NCBI GenBank assembly: GCA_900555015.1
Contig: USJL01000006.1
Location: forward strand, 1 to 64,000
Length of the DNA stretch: 64,000 bases
Source: an uncultured Oscillospiraceae bacterium
GTDB taxonomy: Bacteria; Bacillota; Clostridia; Oscillospirales; Acutalibacteraceae
Direction: 5' to 3'
A model generated the notes under the pieces. That model saw only the letters and a program-made list of their open reading frames with translations, did not search any database and was not told the DNA's origin. A program made the position numbers and the translations under genes. Within the stretch, counting starts at the first letter, position 1. Every line of letters starts with the position of its first letter. Below, piece by piece: positions 26,596-34,525 of the stretch.

Positions 26596-27131
26596 GCGAT
26601 TCATATACATTAAAAATTGCCGGAATTGAAAGAGAACTTCAAAAGTTTTCAGTAAGTGATAAACTTGATATTGCCGCATTCATTTTATTTGGCGATGTTG
26701 AATTAACAGAAAAATGCGCAACGGCTTTGTTGGAAAAAGTACCTGAGTTTGATTACATTGTAACTCCTGAGGCAAAAAGTATTCCTCTTGCTTATGAAAT
26801 GAGCAAGCAAAGCGGTAAAAAGTACATAGTTGTTCGTAAAGGCGTTAAGGTTTATATGGACAATCCTGTTAAAATCCCTGTTAGCTCAATTACTACTCAA
26901 AATCAACAATATCTTTATCTCGGTCATGAAGATGGCGATTTGCTTAACGGCAAAAAAGTTTTAATTGTTGACGATGTTATTTCTACAGGTGAATCACTTG
27001 AAGCTGTAAAAAAGGTTGTTGATGCCTTTAACGGAAATATTGTTGCTTCCTGTGCTCCTCTTGCAGAAGGTGATGCAGGCGACAGAAACGATATTGTATT
27101 TCTTGAAAAACTTCCGCTTTTCTTTAAATAA
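26592..27131 (+). CDS. apt: Adenine-type phosphoribosyltransferase
   Basis: This type I phosphoribosyltransferase has 179 residues. The PRPP-binding motif VLIVDDVISTGES is clear, and TPEAKSIPLAYEMSKQSGKK resembles the APRT substrate loop. Apt salvages adenine to AMP using PRPP. The C-terminal region (ASCAPLAEGDAGDRNDIVFL) also fits APRT-like proteins rather than xanthine or hypoxanthine types. Since close PRTases differ mainly in a few base-contact residues, substrate is likely but not certain. Terminator follows. Confidence 0.82.
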   Translation: MSDSYTLKIAGIERELQKFSVSDKLDIAAFILFGDVELTEKCATALLEKVPEFDYIVTPEAKSIPLAYEMSKQSGKKYIVVRKGVKVYMDNPVKIPVSSITTQNQQYLYLGHEDGDLLNGKKVLIVDDVISTGESLEAVKKVVDAFNGNIVASCAPLAEGDAGDRNDIVFLEKLPLFFK

Positions 27132-27145
27132 TTAAAAAGAATTAA

Positions 27146-27183
27146 ACCCGAAAGTATGGTAATAATACTTTCGGGTGATTTTT
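27146..27183 (+). terminator. Terminator after apt whose 3' arm carries the ldh ribosome site
   Basis: ACCCGAAAGTAT (27146-27157) pairs with ATACTTTCGGGT (27165-27176), a 12-base-pair stem followed by GATTTTTTT. The GGGTGA that could serve as the ldh ribosome site (27173-27178) is part of the 3' arm. Confidence 0.85.
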
Positions 27184-28119
27184 TTGATTAATGACAGTAA
27201 AAAGGTGGCAATTATCGGTGCCGGAATGGTTGGCACAAGTTTTGCTTATTCTCTTTTAAATCAAAATATTTGCAACGAAATTTGTTTGATTGATATTAAT
27301 GAAACAAAAGTAAAGGGAGATGCTGCCGATTTGTCTCACGGTGTTCCTTTTGCACCCGGCAGCATTAAAATTTATGCCGGCTCTTATGCCGATTGCAAGG
27401 ATATGGATATTGCTGTAATTTGTGCAGGAATGCCTCAAAATAAAGGCGAGTCAAGAAGAGATTTATTAAATAAAAATTATGAAATATATAAATCTATTGT
27501 AAATAATATAGTTTCAAGCGGCTTTGACGGCGTTTTTCTTGTCGCAGGTAATCCTGTTGATGTTATGACAGAAGTTGTTTATAAGCTATCGGGATTTCCT
27601 AAAAATAAAGTTTTAGGCTCAGGAACAAGCCTTGATTCAGCACGGTTAAGATATATGCTTGGCGATTATTTTAATGTTAACCCGCGCAATGTTCATGCTT
27701 ACGTAATGGGGGAACACGGGGATTCCGAATTTGTTCCCTGGAGCAGTACAATGCTTTCTGTAATTCCGTTGCTTGATTATAAAAACGGTTCTTCAAGTGA
27801 ACTGAAAAAAATTGAGGATGATGTGCGTTTGTCTGCATATGAAATAATTAAAGCAAAGGGCGCAACTTATTACGGCATAGGTATGGTACTTGCCGGTTTA
27901 ACAAAAGCAATATTAAATGATGAAAATTCAATATTCACTGTTTCCGCTAAACTAAAAGGGGAGTACGGAAAATCTGGTTTATATATCGGCGTTCCTGCTA
28001 TTGTTAACAGAAACGGCGTTCGTGAAATTTGCGAAATTCCGTTAAATGAAGAAGAAAAGGAAAAATTTAATAATTCTTGCAGTATTGTACAAAGTATGCT
28101 TGATGAAATAGAGCAATAA
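27184..28119 (+). CDS. ldh: L-lactate dehydrogenase
   Basis: LDH reduces pyruvate to L-lactate with NADH. The Rossmann start is KKVAIIGAGMVGTSFAY. AGMPQNKGESRRDLL carries Gln at the specificity position (Arg would indicate malate dehydrogenase) followed by the mobile-loop Arg. The catalytic histidine is in MGEHGDSEFVPWS. About 311 residues from the preferred TTG at 27184; the frame itself opens at GTG 27175, inside the terminator stem. No independent promoter is obvious, and the start region overlaps the apt terminator, an unusual design. Rex is encoded just downstream on the other strand, and ldh genes are classic Rex targets, but no full Rex box was seen here. Confidence 0.93.
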   Translation: MINDSKKVAIIGAGMVGTSFAYSLLNQNICNEICLIDINETKVKGDAADLSHGVPFAPGSIKIYAGSYADCKDMDIAVICAGMPQNKGESRRDLLNKNYEIYKSIVNNIVSSGFDGVFLVAGNPVDVMTEVVYKLSGFPKNKVLGSGTSLDSARLRYMLGDYFNVNPRNVHAYVMGEHGDSEFVPWSSTMLSVIPLLDYKNGSSSELKKIEDDVRLSAYEIIKAKGATYYGIGMVLAGLTKAILNDENSIFTVSAKLKGEYGKSGLYIGVPAIVNRNGVREICEIPLNEEEKEKFNNSCSIVQSMLDEIEQ

Positions 28120-28147
28120 AAAAGGTATCACCAAAGTGATACCTTTT
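28120..28147. terminator. Bidirectional terminator between ldh and the rex operon
   Basis: The 12-base-pair perfect stem AAAAGGTATCAC / GTGATACCTTTT has loop CAAA. Confidence 0.9.
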
Positions 28148-28149
28148 AA

Positions 28150-28836
28150 TTATTCGTTGTTTTCAAGCAGATACGTACCTCCTGTTAATACTGCAATAGC
28201 ATATTTACCGAATTTGTAAAATTCTTTAACGCCTTCATCAAATGTTAAGTAATCTGAAACGGTAAAATTCATTTTGTCAATTTTTCGCACAAGATTTTTG
28301 CCTGAGCAAACATAAACATCACCGTCATCAACACTGATATGGGTTGGGTTTACAAATGTTTGCGCGTCTTTACCGCCGATTCTTAAATCAACCTGCATAT
28401 TTTGGCAGGAATATCTTATTGCACAATTTTCAGCCGGGCAAATTGACCAAAAATATTTACCGTCAAGTGCTATTTTACAAACCGTTTCATCGTGGTAATT
28501 AAAGTAACCGCTCCATGAAAGTTCGCCGTCTCTGTCAAAAATGCCGGCTTCACCGTTTGGATAAATAGCAAGAATTCTTCTGTCATACAAAACGGCAGCG
28601 TCGCATTGAACAAAATTCGGAATTGTTTCACTTATTTTTTTAAATGAAGAACCGAATTTTTTTAGTAAGTATGCGTTTTTGGTAAGCACATCTTTTGTTT
28701 TGTTTTCAAAGTCAATTACACTGTATGATACTTTAAATTGACTGCTGTTTAAAAGAGGCTTTTTCTCAACAAGTATTGCTTTTGTTTCGCTGTATTGCAA
28801 AATATCAACAATTTCTTTTGTACTGATTCTAACCAA
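28150..28836 (-). CDS. Unknown beta-rich protein co-transcribed with rex
   Basis: I do not recognise this 228-residue protein. It has no signal or membrane helix. Its sequence is made of repeating short strands such as AAVLYDRRILAIYPNGEAGIFDRDGE, VCKIALDGKYFWSICP and THISVDDGDVYVCSGKNLVRKID, a rhythm like beta-propeller blades (sensor or WD-like). It starts at TTG 28836 with GGAGG 7 bases upstream and lies 2 bases after the rex stop, so it is translated with Rex. A role linked to redox control is only guilt by position. Confidence 0.65.
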   Translation of the reverse strand: MVRISTKEIVDILQYSETKAILVEKKPLLNSSQFKVSYSVIDFENKTKDVLTKNAYLLKKFGSSFKKISETIPNFVQCDAAVLYDRRILAIYPNGEAGIFDRDGELSWSGYFNYHDETVCKIALDGKYFWSICPAENCAIRYSCQNMQVDLRIGGKDAQTFVNPTHISVDDGDVYVCSGKNLVRKIDKMNFTVSDYLTFDEGVKEFYKFGKYAIAVLTGGTYLLENNE

Positions 28837-28838
28837 TT

Positions 28839-29474
28839 TTATTCCTCCACAGATGTTAAAAATCCGAGAGTCATTAAACTGTCGGTCAAATGAACGTTTT
28901 CAACTAAAACTTCAGGATGAGCCATTGCAATATCATAATTACTGAAATTCCAAAAACTTTTAATTCCTAAGTTAACAAGTGAATCCGTAAGCTCTTTCAT
29001 ATCGTTTGACGGAATACAAATAACGGCACAAATAGGCTTGTTGTCAATGCAAAAGTTTTCAAGGTAGTTAATGTTCCTAACCGGAATACCTTTAATCATA
29101 TTTCCGCATATGGCTTCGTTTTTATCAAAAATACCTATAAGTTGAAAACCGCTTTTAACTCCGAAAATTTTGTTACAAACAGCTTTACCAAGGTTACCTG
29201 CACCGATAAGAATAGTTTTTCTTTCGTTAGAAACACCCAATATCTCGCCTATTTTAGAATGAAGTTCAGGCACATTATATCCATAACCTTGCTGACCGAA
29301 ACCTCCAAAGCAGTTAAAGTCATGGCGAATTTGTGAGGCAGTAAGACCCATTCTGTTTGCAAGTTCTTTGGAACTGATTCTGACTATTCCGTTTTCTTTT
29401 AAACTTTGCAGAAAACGGTAATAGCGGGGAAGTCGTTTTATAACGGAAATAGAAATTTCTTCTTTTTTATCCAT
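28839..29474 (-). CDS. rex: Redox-sensing transcriptional repressor Rex
   Basis: Rex senses NADH/NAD+ and represses fermentation genes when NADH is low. It has 211 residues. The N-terminal winged helix reads IKRLPRYYRFLQSLKENGI, then RISSKELANRMGLTASQIRHDFNCFGGFGQQGYGY. The Rossmann motif is LIGAGNLGKAVCN, and the C-terminal domain-swapped helix closes the protein. Its genomic company is ldh (convergent), acn and icd (upstream, same strand). I looked for the TTGTTAA-N4-TTAACAA operator near these genes and saw only half-sites. Confidence 0.95.
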   Translation of the reverse strand: MDKKEEISISVIKRLPRYYRFLQSLKENGIVRISSKELANRMGLTASQIRHDFNCFGGFGQQGYGYNVPELHSKIGEILGVSNERKTILIGAGNLGKAVCNKIFGVKSGFQLIGIFDKNEAICGNMIKGIPVRNINYLENFCIDNKPICAVICIPSNDMKELTDSLVNLGIKSFWNFSNYDIAMAHPEVLVENVHLTDSLMTLGFLTSVEE

Positions 29475-29499
29475 AACGTCCGTTCCTCTCTTAACAAAA

Positions 29500-30675
29500 T
29501 TATTTTGTCATATTTTCAATAGTTTCCATTACATAGTCGCCGAATTCACTGCAAGTACATCCGGTATCACGACCTGTAATTGTAAGTTTCTTTTCTTCAA
29601 ACATGCATTTATCAAGCGCTTTTTCAAGTGCTTCAGCTTTGTCTTGATAACCAATGTGTGAAAGAAGCATTGCCGATGCACGAAGCATGCTGCAAGGGTC
29701 TGCATATTGACCTCTGCCTTCTTGAATCATTCTTGGAGCAGAACCGTGAATTGCCTCAAACATAGCATATTTTTTACCAATGTTTGCTGAACCGGCTGTA
29801 CCTACACCGCCTTGGAATTCAGCAGCTTCATCTGTAATAATATCACCGTAAAGGTTTGGAAGAACAAAAACTTTAAAATCTTTTCTTCTCATTGGGTCAA
29901 TAAGCTTTGCAGTTGTAATATCAACATACCAGTCATCGGTAATAACATCAGGGTATTCTTCGCCGATTTTCTTAGCTGTGTTAAGGAATTTACCGTCTGT
30001 TGTTTTAATAATATTTGCTTTTGTAATAATAGAAACTTTGCCCTTGTTGTTTTTCTTCGCATATTCATATGCAAGGCGTGCAATTCTGTCACAGCCTTCT
30101 TGTGTTGCAACTGTAAAGTCAACAGCAAGGTCGTCTGTAATATTTACGCCGTATGAACCGACTGCGTATCCGCCTTCTGTGTTTTCACGGAAGAATGTCC
30201 AGTCAATTCCTTCTTCCGGAACTTTAACAGGGCGCATATTTGCAAAAAGGTCAAGTTCTTTTCTCATTGCAACGTTTGCTGATTCAACATTCGGCCATCC
30301 GTCACCTTGGCGTGGTGTTGTTGTAGGTCCTTTAAGAATAACATGGCATGCTTTTAATTCTTCAAGCACATCATCGGGAATTGCTTTAAGGCATTTTGCT
30401 CTGTTTTCAATGGTGAGTCCGTCAATTTCTTTAAATTCAACTTTGCCGCTTGCTACTTCGTCTTTTAAAAGAAATGCAAGTACTCTTTCACTTTCTTTTG
30501 TAATTACAGGGCCGATACCGTCACCGCCGCAAATTCCTATAACAATTTTGTCGAGTTTTTCGTAATCAACAAAATCTTTATCTTCTTTAATCTTTTTTGC
30601 TCTTGCAAGCTGACCTTCCATAAGTTCACGGAATTTTTCAACTGCTTCGTCAATAGCTTTTTTTTCGTCTGTCAT
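29500..30675 (-). CDS. icd: Isocitrate dehydrogenase (isocitrate/isopropylmalate family)
   Basis: This beta-decarboxylating dehydrogenase has 391 residues. The signature ICGGDGIGPVITKESERVL opens the core. The substrate-loop region LKGPTTTPRQGDGWPNVESANV and the Arg-containing NMRPVKV, then FFRENTEGGYAVGSYGV, are typical. The C-terminal acidic metal-binding block is NLYGDIITDEAAEFQGG. It follows aconitase by 28 bases, so the pair converts citrate to 2-oxoglutarate for glutamate synthesis. Isocitrate is favoured over isopropylmalate by that context and by the Asn-Val SANV helix. NAD or NADP use is not resolved. Confidence 0.88.
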   Translation of the reverse strand: MTDEKKAIDEAVEKFRELMEGQLARAKKIKEDKDFVDYEKLDKIVIGICGGDGIGPVITKESERVLAFLLKDEVASGKVEFKEIDGLTIENRAKCLKAIPDDVLEELKACHVILKGPTTTPRQGDGWPNVESANVAMRKELDLFANMRPVKVPEEGIDWTFFRENTEGGYAVGSYGVNITDDLAVDFTVATQEGCDRIARLAYEYAKKNNKGKVSIITKANIIKTTDGKFLNTAKKIGEEYPDVITDDWYVDITTAKLIDPMRRKDFKVFVLPNLYGDIITDEAAEFQGGVGTAGSANIGKKYAMFEAIHGSAPRMIQEGRGQYADPCSMLRASAMLLSHIGYQDKAEALEKALDKCMFEEKKLTITGRDTGCTCSEFGDYVMETIENMTK

Positions 30676-30703
30676 TTTTTAAACCTTTCTGCCATGTGGC
30701 AAA

Positions 30704-32641
30704 TTATTTGTTCATCTCTCTTGTGTAGTCAAGTAAACCGCCGCAAAGAAGCATATCTCTTTGTCTTTGTGACAGGTGTGAGGAATCAAGCTCGTATTCT
30801 TCGCCTTTTGAAATATTTTTTAATACAACAGGTGTGTTGTTTTTAATTGCTTCTCTGATACCGTCTAATGCTAATTCGTCCATTTGGTTAATTTTGTCAT
30901 AATCAGATTCGTTTTTGAATGTAAACGGCAAAATACCGGCATTTACAAGGTTTGCAACATGAATTCTTGCAAAGCTCTTTGTAATTACTGCTTTAACACC
31001 TAAATAAAGCGGAACAAGTGCTGCGTGTTCACGGCTTGAGCCTTGACCGTAGTTAGCACCGCCGATAATAAATCCTTTTCCTTCTTTTTTAATTCTTTCA
31101 GGGAATTCTTCATCACAAACAGCAAAACAATATTGTGAAAGGTGAGGAATATTTGAACGGTATGGAAGAATTTTAGCGCCGGCAGGCATAATATGGTCTG
31201 TAGTAATGTTGTCGCCGACTTTAAGCATTACTTTGGCTTCAATATTTTCGGGAAGAGGTTCTGTTTTCGGGAACGGTTTAATGTTAGGTCCTCTAAGCAC
31301 TTCAACGTTTGCGGCTTCTTCAACAGATGCAGGCGGTTCAACCATGTTGTCGTTAACAATAAATTTGTCCGGCATTTCGATTTTTGGCGCTTCACCTAAA
31401 TCTCTTGGGTCTGTAAGGTATCCTGTAAGTGCAGATGCAGCAGCAACTTCCGGTGATACAAGATAAATTCCTGCATCTTTTGTTCCGCTTCTGCCTTCAA
31501 AGTTTCTGTTAAAGGTTCTGAGAGAAATGCCTTTTGAATTAGGGCTTTGTCCCATTCCGATACAAGGACCGCAAGCAGATTCAAGTATTCTTGCACCTGC
31601 ATTAATCATGTCGGAAAGTGCACCGTTTAATGCAAGCATATTAAGCACTTGCTTTGAACCGGGTGCAATGCAAAGTGAAACTGTTGGGCAAACGGTTTTG
31701 CCTTTAAGTATTGCGGCAACTTTCATCATATCAACATATGATGAGTTTGTACATGAGCCGATTGCAACTTGGTCAACTTTAATTTTTCCGATTTCTTCCG
31801 TTGTTTTTACTTTGTCCGGCATATGAGGACAAGCGGCCATAGGGGTGAGGGAACAAAGGTCAATGTCAATTACTTCATCATAAACCGCATCTTCATCAGG
31901 TAAAATTTCTGTCCAGTCTTTTTCTCTGCCTTGGGCTTTAAGAAAGGCAAGTGTAATTTCATCTGATGGGAAAATAGATGTTGTTGCGCCTAATTCGGCA
32001 CCCATGTTTGTAATTGTTGCACGTTCCGGAACAGAAAGAGTTTTAACTCCGTCTCCGCCGTATTCAATAATTTTGCCTACGCCGCCTTTAACGCTCATAA
32101 TTCTTAAAACTTCAAGAATAACATCTTTTGCCGAAACCCATGGTTTTAAATATCCGTGAAGATTAATTCTTGTCATTTTCGGCATTGGAATATAGTATGT
32201 GCCGCCGCCCATAGCAACAGCAACATCAAGTCCGCCGGCGCCCATTGCAAGCATGCCGATACCGCCGCCGGTTGGAGTGTGGCTGTCAGAGCCGATTAAT
32301 GTTTTGCCCGGAATTCCAAAGCGTTCCAAATGAACTTGGTGGCAAATTCCGTTGCCGGGTCTTGAAAAATAAATGCCATGCTTTTTTGTAACTGTTTGAA
32401 TGTATCTGTGGTCATCTGCATTTTCAAAACCTGTTTGTAAAGTGTTGTGGTCAATATATGCAACGCTTTTTTCTGTTTTTACTCTGTCTACACCCATAGC
32501 TTCAAATTCAAGGTAAGCCATTGTGCCTGTTGCGTCTTGAGTTAATGTTTGGTCAATTTTAAGCCCAATTTCAGAGCCTACAACCATTTCACCTTCAACA
32601 AGATGAGACTTTATAAGTTTTTGTGCAAGTGTAAGTCCCAT
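30704..32641 (-). CDS. acn: Aconitate hydratase
   Basis: Aconitase isomerises citrate to isocitrate with a [4Fe-4S] cluster. The protein has 645 residues, the shorter clostridial/mitochondrial-like form. Cluster cysteines are seen in AIGSCTNSS and ACGPCIGMG. GSDSHTPTGGGIG and the swivel-domain motif NYGQGSSREHAALVP are present. It starts at ATG 32641 with GGAGG upstream, and is the first gene of acn-icd. No citrate synthase gene is in the window. Confidence 0.95.
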   Translation of the reverse strand: MGLTLAQKLIKSHLVEGEMVVGSEIGLKIDQTLTQDATGTMAYLEFEAMGVDRVKTEKSVAYIDHNTLQTGFENADDHRYIQTVTKKHGIYFSRPGNGICHQVHLERFGIPGKTLIGSDSHTPTGGGIGMLAMGAGGLDVAVAMGGGTYYIPMPKMTRINLHGYLKPWVSAKDVILEVLRIMSVKGGVGKIIEYGGDGVKTLSVPERATITNMGAELGATTSIFPSDEITLAFLKAQGREKDWTEILPDEDAVYDEVIDIDLCSLTPMAACPHMPDKVKTTEEIGKIKVDQVAIGSCTNSSYVDMMKVAAILKGKTVCPTVSLCIAPGSKQVLNMLALNGALSDMINAGARILESACGPCIGMGQSPNSKGISLRTFNRNFEGRSGTKDAGIYLVSPEVAAASALTGYLTDPRDLGEAPKIEMPDKFIVNDNMVEPPASVEEAANVEVLRGPNIKPFPKTEPLPENIEAKVMLKVGDNITTDHIMPAGAKILPYRSNIPHLSQYCFAVCDEEFPERIKKEGKGFIIGGANYGQGSSREHAALVPLYLGVKAVITKSFARIHVANLVNAGILPFTFKNESDYDKINQMDELALDGIREAIKNNTPVVLKNISKGEEYELDSSHLSQRQRDMLLCGGLLDYTREMNK

Positions 32642-32680
32642 AACTTATACCTCCTGAGTTGTTAATTTTTTTGTCAATCT

Positions 32681-32709
32681 ATTTTACAATATTGTTTATC
32701 TTGTGTCAA
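32681..32709 (-). promoter_or_regulatory. Promoter of the acn-icd operon
   Basis: Read on the minus strand, TTGACA (32709-32704) and TAAAAT (32686-32681) are separated by 17 bases. Confidence 0.75.
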
Positions 32710-32757
32710 TGTTAAACAACACATTTTCATTTAATATTAATAATTAAAAACAATATA

Positions 32758-32786
32758 TTGAAAAAGTTTTTGTCATATGATACAAT
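32758..32786 (+). promoter_or_regulatory. Promoter of tepA
   Basis: TTGAAA (32758-32763) and TACAAT (32781-32786) have a 17-base spacer. The TTG of this -35 is the first possible start of the reading frame but has no ribosome site. Confidence 0.7.
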
Positions 32787-32826
32787 ATATAAAAATTTTG
32801 GGCATAATAAACAGGGAAGTGTTGTT

Positions 32827-33513
32827 ATGTCTGAAACAGAAAAAACTAATGAATCTGCTGAAAATAATGCGCAAAACGATTTTGAAACCGGTTCCATAAC
32901 CGTTGAAAAAAACGGCCATTTTATTCATTGTTTAACAATAATCGGTCAAATAGAAGGGCATTATATTTTACCGAGTCAAAATAAAACTACAAAGTATGAA
33001 CATGTAATTCCTCAACTCGTTGCTATTGAAGAAAGCAAAGAAATTGAAGGCTTGCTTATTATTTTAAACACTGTCGGCGGGGATGTTGAGGCGGGGCTGG
33101 CAATAGCGGAACTTTTATCTACAATGAAAACGCCAACTGCATCTCTTGTTCTCGGCGGCGGCCATTCAATTGGTGTTCCGCTTGCTGTTTCTTGTAAAAA
33201 AAGTTTTATTGTTCCAAGCGCCACAATGACCGTTCACCCTGTCAGAATGAACGGGCTTGTTCTCGGCGTTCCTCAAACCTTGTCTTATTTTGAAAAAATG
33301 CAAGACAGAATTGTAAATTTTGTAGAGAATAATTCAAAAATATCTGCCGCTGATTTTCGCAGTTTAATGCTAAAAACAGGTGAACTTGTTATGGATGTAG
33401 GCACCGTGCTTGACGGAGAGGGCGCTGTTTCATGCGGTTTGATTGATGAATTGGGCGGATTGTGCGATGCCCTTGCTTATTTGAATTCTCTTATTGAGGA
33501 GGAAAATAAATGA
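32827..33513 (+). CDS. tepA: ClpP-like serine protease, TepA family
   Basis: The protein has 228 residues from ATG 32827 (AGGGAAG upstream). It has the ClpP/SDH fold with the nucleophile S114 in [11 protein letters not shown] and the general base H137 in [26 protein letters not shown] is the oxyanion-side motif. The N-terminal 25 residues are polar and likely disordered. B. subtilis TepA (YmfB) was reported to affect protein secretion and sits in the same order before ylzJ and ftsK/spoIIIE, supporting orthology. It lacks the ClpX-docking features of true ClpP. Confidence 0.88.
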   Translation: MSETEKTNESAENNAQNDFETGSITVEKNGHFIHCLTIIGQIEGHYILPSQNKTTKYEHVIPQLVAIEESKEIEGLLIILNTVGGDVEAGLAIAELLSTMKTPTASLVLGGGHSIGVPLAVSCKKSFIVPSATMTVHPVRMNGLVLGVPQTLSYFEKMQDRIVNFVENNSKISAADFRSLMLKTGELVMDVGTVLDGEGAVSCGLIDELGGLCDALAYLNSLIEEENK

Positions 33514-33752
33514 TTTGGTCTGTGATTAATGAGGCAGATATATTTTATTGTGATAATTGCGTTAATACTTTAATGACGCCCCGTTCAAGTAATCCTTACG
33601 ATTATATAAGGGCAGGTTATTATGTGGATAACGCTTCTTTGTTTGGAGGAGAAAATATTGTCAATTTTAACAGCTGTTTTTCAAGCGTTGGGGCAAGTCC
33701 TAACATTTCTTTTTCCCGTGTCGGAAAGCGGTCATTCCGCAATATTCCATGA
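33510..33752 (+). CDS. ylzJ: Small YlzJ-like protein, 3' part overlapping the next gene
   Basis: The 80-codon frame starts in an ATGA overlap with tepA and has GAGGAGG upstream, so translation is well supported. The N-terminal [13 protein letters not shown] and the middle [15 protein letters not shown] resemble the short YlzJ family that follows tepA in Bacillus. A CDNC pair is present. The last 32 codons overlap the UppP-like gene out of frame. Function of YlzJ is unknown. Confidence 0.55.
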   Translation: MIWSVINEADIFYCDNCVNTLMTPRSSNPYDYIRAGYYVDNASLFGGENIVNFNSCFSSVGASPNISFSRVGKRSFRNIP

Positions 33753-34524
33753 TTTCGCAGGCAGATATACCGGTTCGTGTTCTGAACTTACCGGTTTAAT
33801 ACATATAGGAATGGCTGTGGGTATTGCAGTTGCATTTTACAAAGTATTCATTAAACTTATTTACGAATTTTTCAGCGGCTGGGCAGATTTGTTCAAGAAA
33901 AGATTAAGCGTAAAAGATTCTTCAAATTCGAGGAAATTTATGTATTTTACATTAATTCCCTACGTTTTTATGCTTATTTATTTAATTCCTGTGTCAAAAG
34001 AAAAAAATATATACCGGCTTTTAAATTCAACTTCTTATAACGGAGATGTTTTGGGTGAGGGCATTTGCTTTGCCGTTACAGGAGCTTTGTTACTTGTTGC
34101 GTGGAAAATTCTTTCCAAAAATGAAAAAGGCACAAGGCTCAGTTTGCCGTATGCGGTTATTGTAGGTCTTGCGGTATTTATTACTTTGCCAATCGGCGGA
34201 TTTTCATTGTGTGCAACAGTAATATGCGTTCTTTTAATTTGCGGCGTCAATAAAAAAGTTGCTTTCCGTTATTTTGTATCGTTGTCCGTTCCGATTTTGC
34301 TTGTTGGCGGAATTATAGAAATTGTTAATTGCGTTACATATGTAAATATAATTTCAGGTATTATTGCTGTTGTAATTGCAGGCGGTGCATCATACATTGT
34401 TTCAAAATTCACTCTTTATATTTTTACTCAAAACAAATTAAAATATTTCGCTTTTTATGATTTTGCAATAGGTGCAGTTGCCGTAATTGCAGGTATAGTT
34501 GAATTAATCATTAACAGGGGATAA
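33658..34524 (+). CDS. UppP/BacA-fold membrane protein lacking catalytic motifs
   Basis: This is a polytopic membrane protein of about 289 residues from TTG 33658, 7 bases after GGAGGA. The ATG at 33622 is possible but less fitting. The N-terminus aligns with undecaprenyl-diphosphatase: [12 protein letters not shown] matches the PVSSTGH block. The family's (E/Q)xxxE motif reads QVLTF, so the second acid is Phe. The PGxSRSxxT block appears as [10 protein letters not shown] without Arg. The fold is probably kept while phosphatase activity is probably lost. It lies between ylzJ-like and ftsK, 1 base before the latter. Confidence 0.7.
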   Translation: MSILTAVFQALGQVLTFLFPVSESGHSAIFHDFAGRYTGSCSELTGLIHIGMAVGIAVAFYKVFIKLIYEFFSGWADLFKKRLSVKDSSNSRKFMYFTLIPYVFMLIYLIPVSKEKNIYRLLNSTSYNGDVLGEGICFAVTGALLLVAWKILSKNEKGTRLSLPYAVIVGLAVFITLPIGGFSLCATVICVLLICGVNKKVAFRYFVSLSVPILLVGGIIEIVNCVTYVNIISGIIAVVIAGGASYIVSKFTLYIFTQNKLKYFAFYDFAIGAVAVIAGIVELIINRG

Positions 34525-34525
34525 T

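Noticed and set aside
29978..30565. A 195-codon plus-strand frame opposite icd
   Set aside because: It is antisense to a clear isocitrate dehydrogenase gene, Ser/Phe-rich in composition, and lacks a promoter and ribosome site.
32642..32757. Rex operator between acn and tepA
   Set aside because: TTGTTAA and GTTAAACAA half-sites occur but no proper TTGTTAA-N4-TTAACAA palindrome; in AT-rich DNA such halves are expected by chance.
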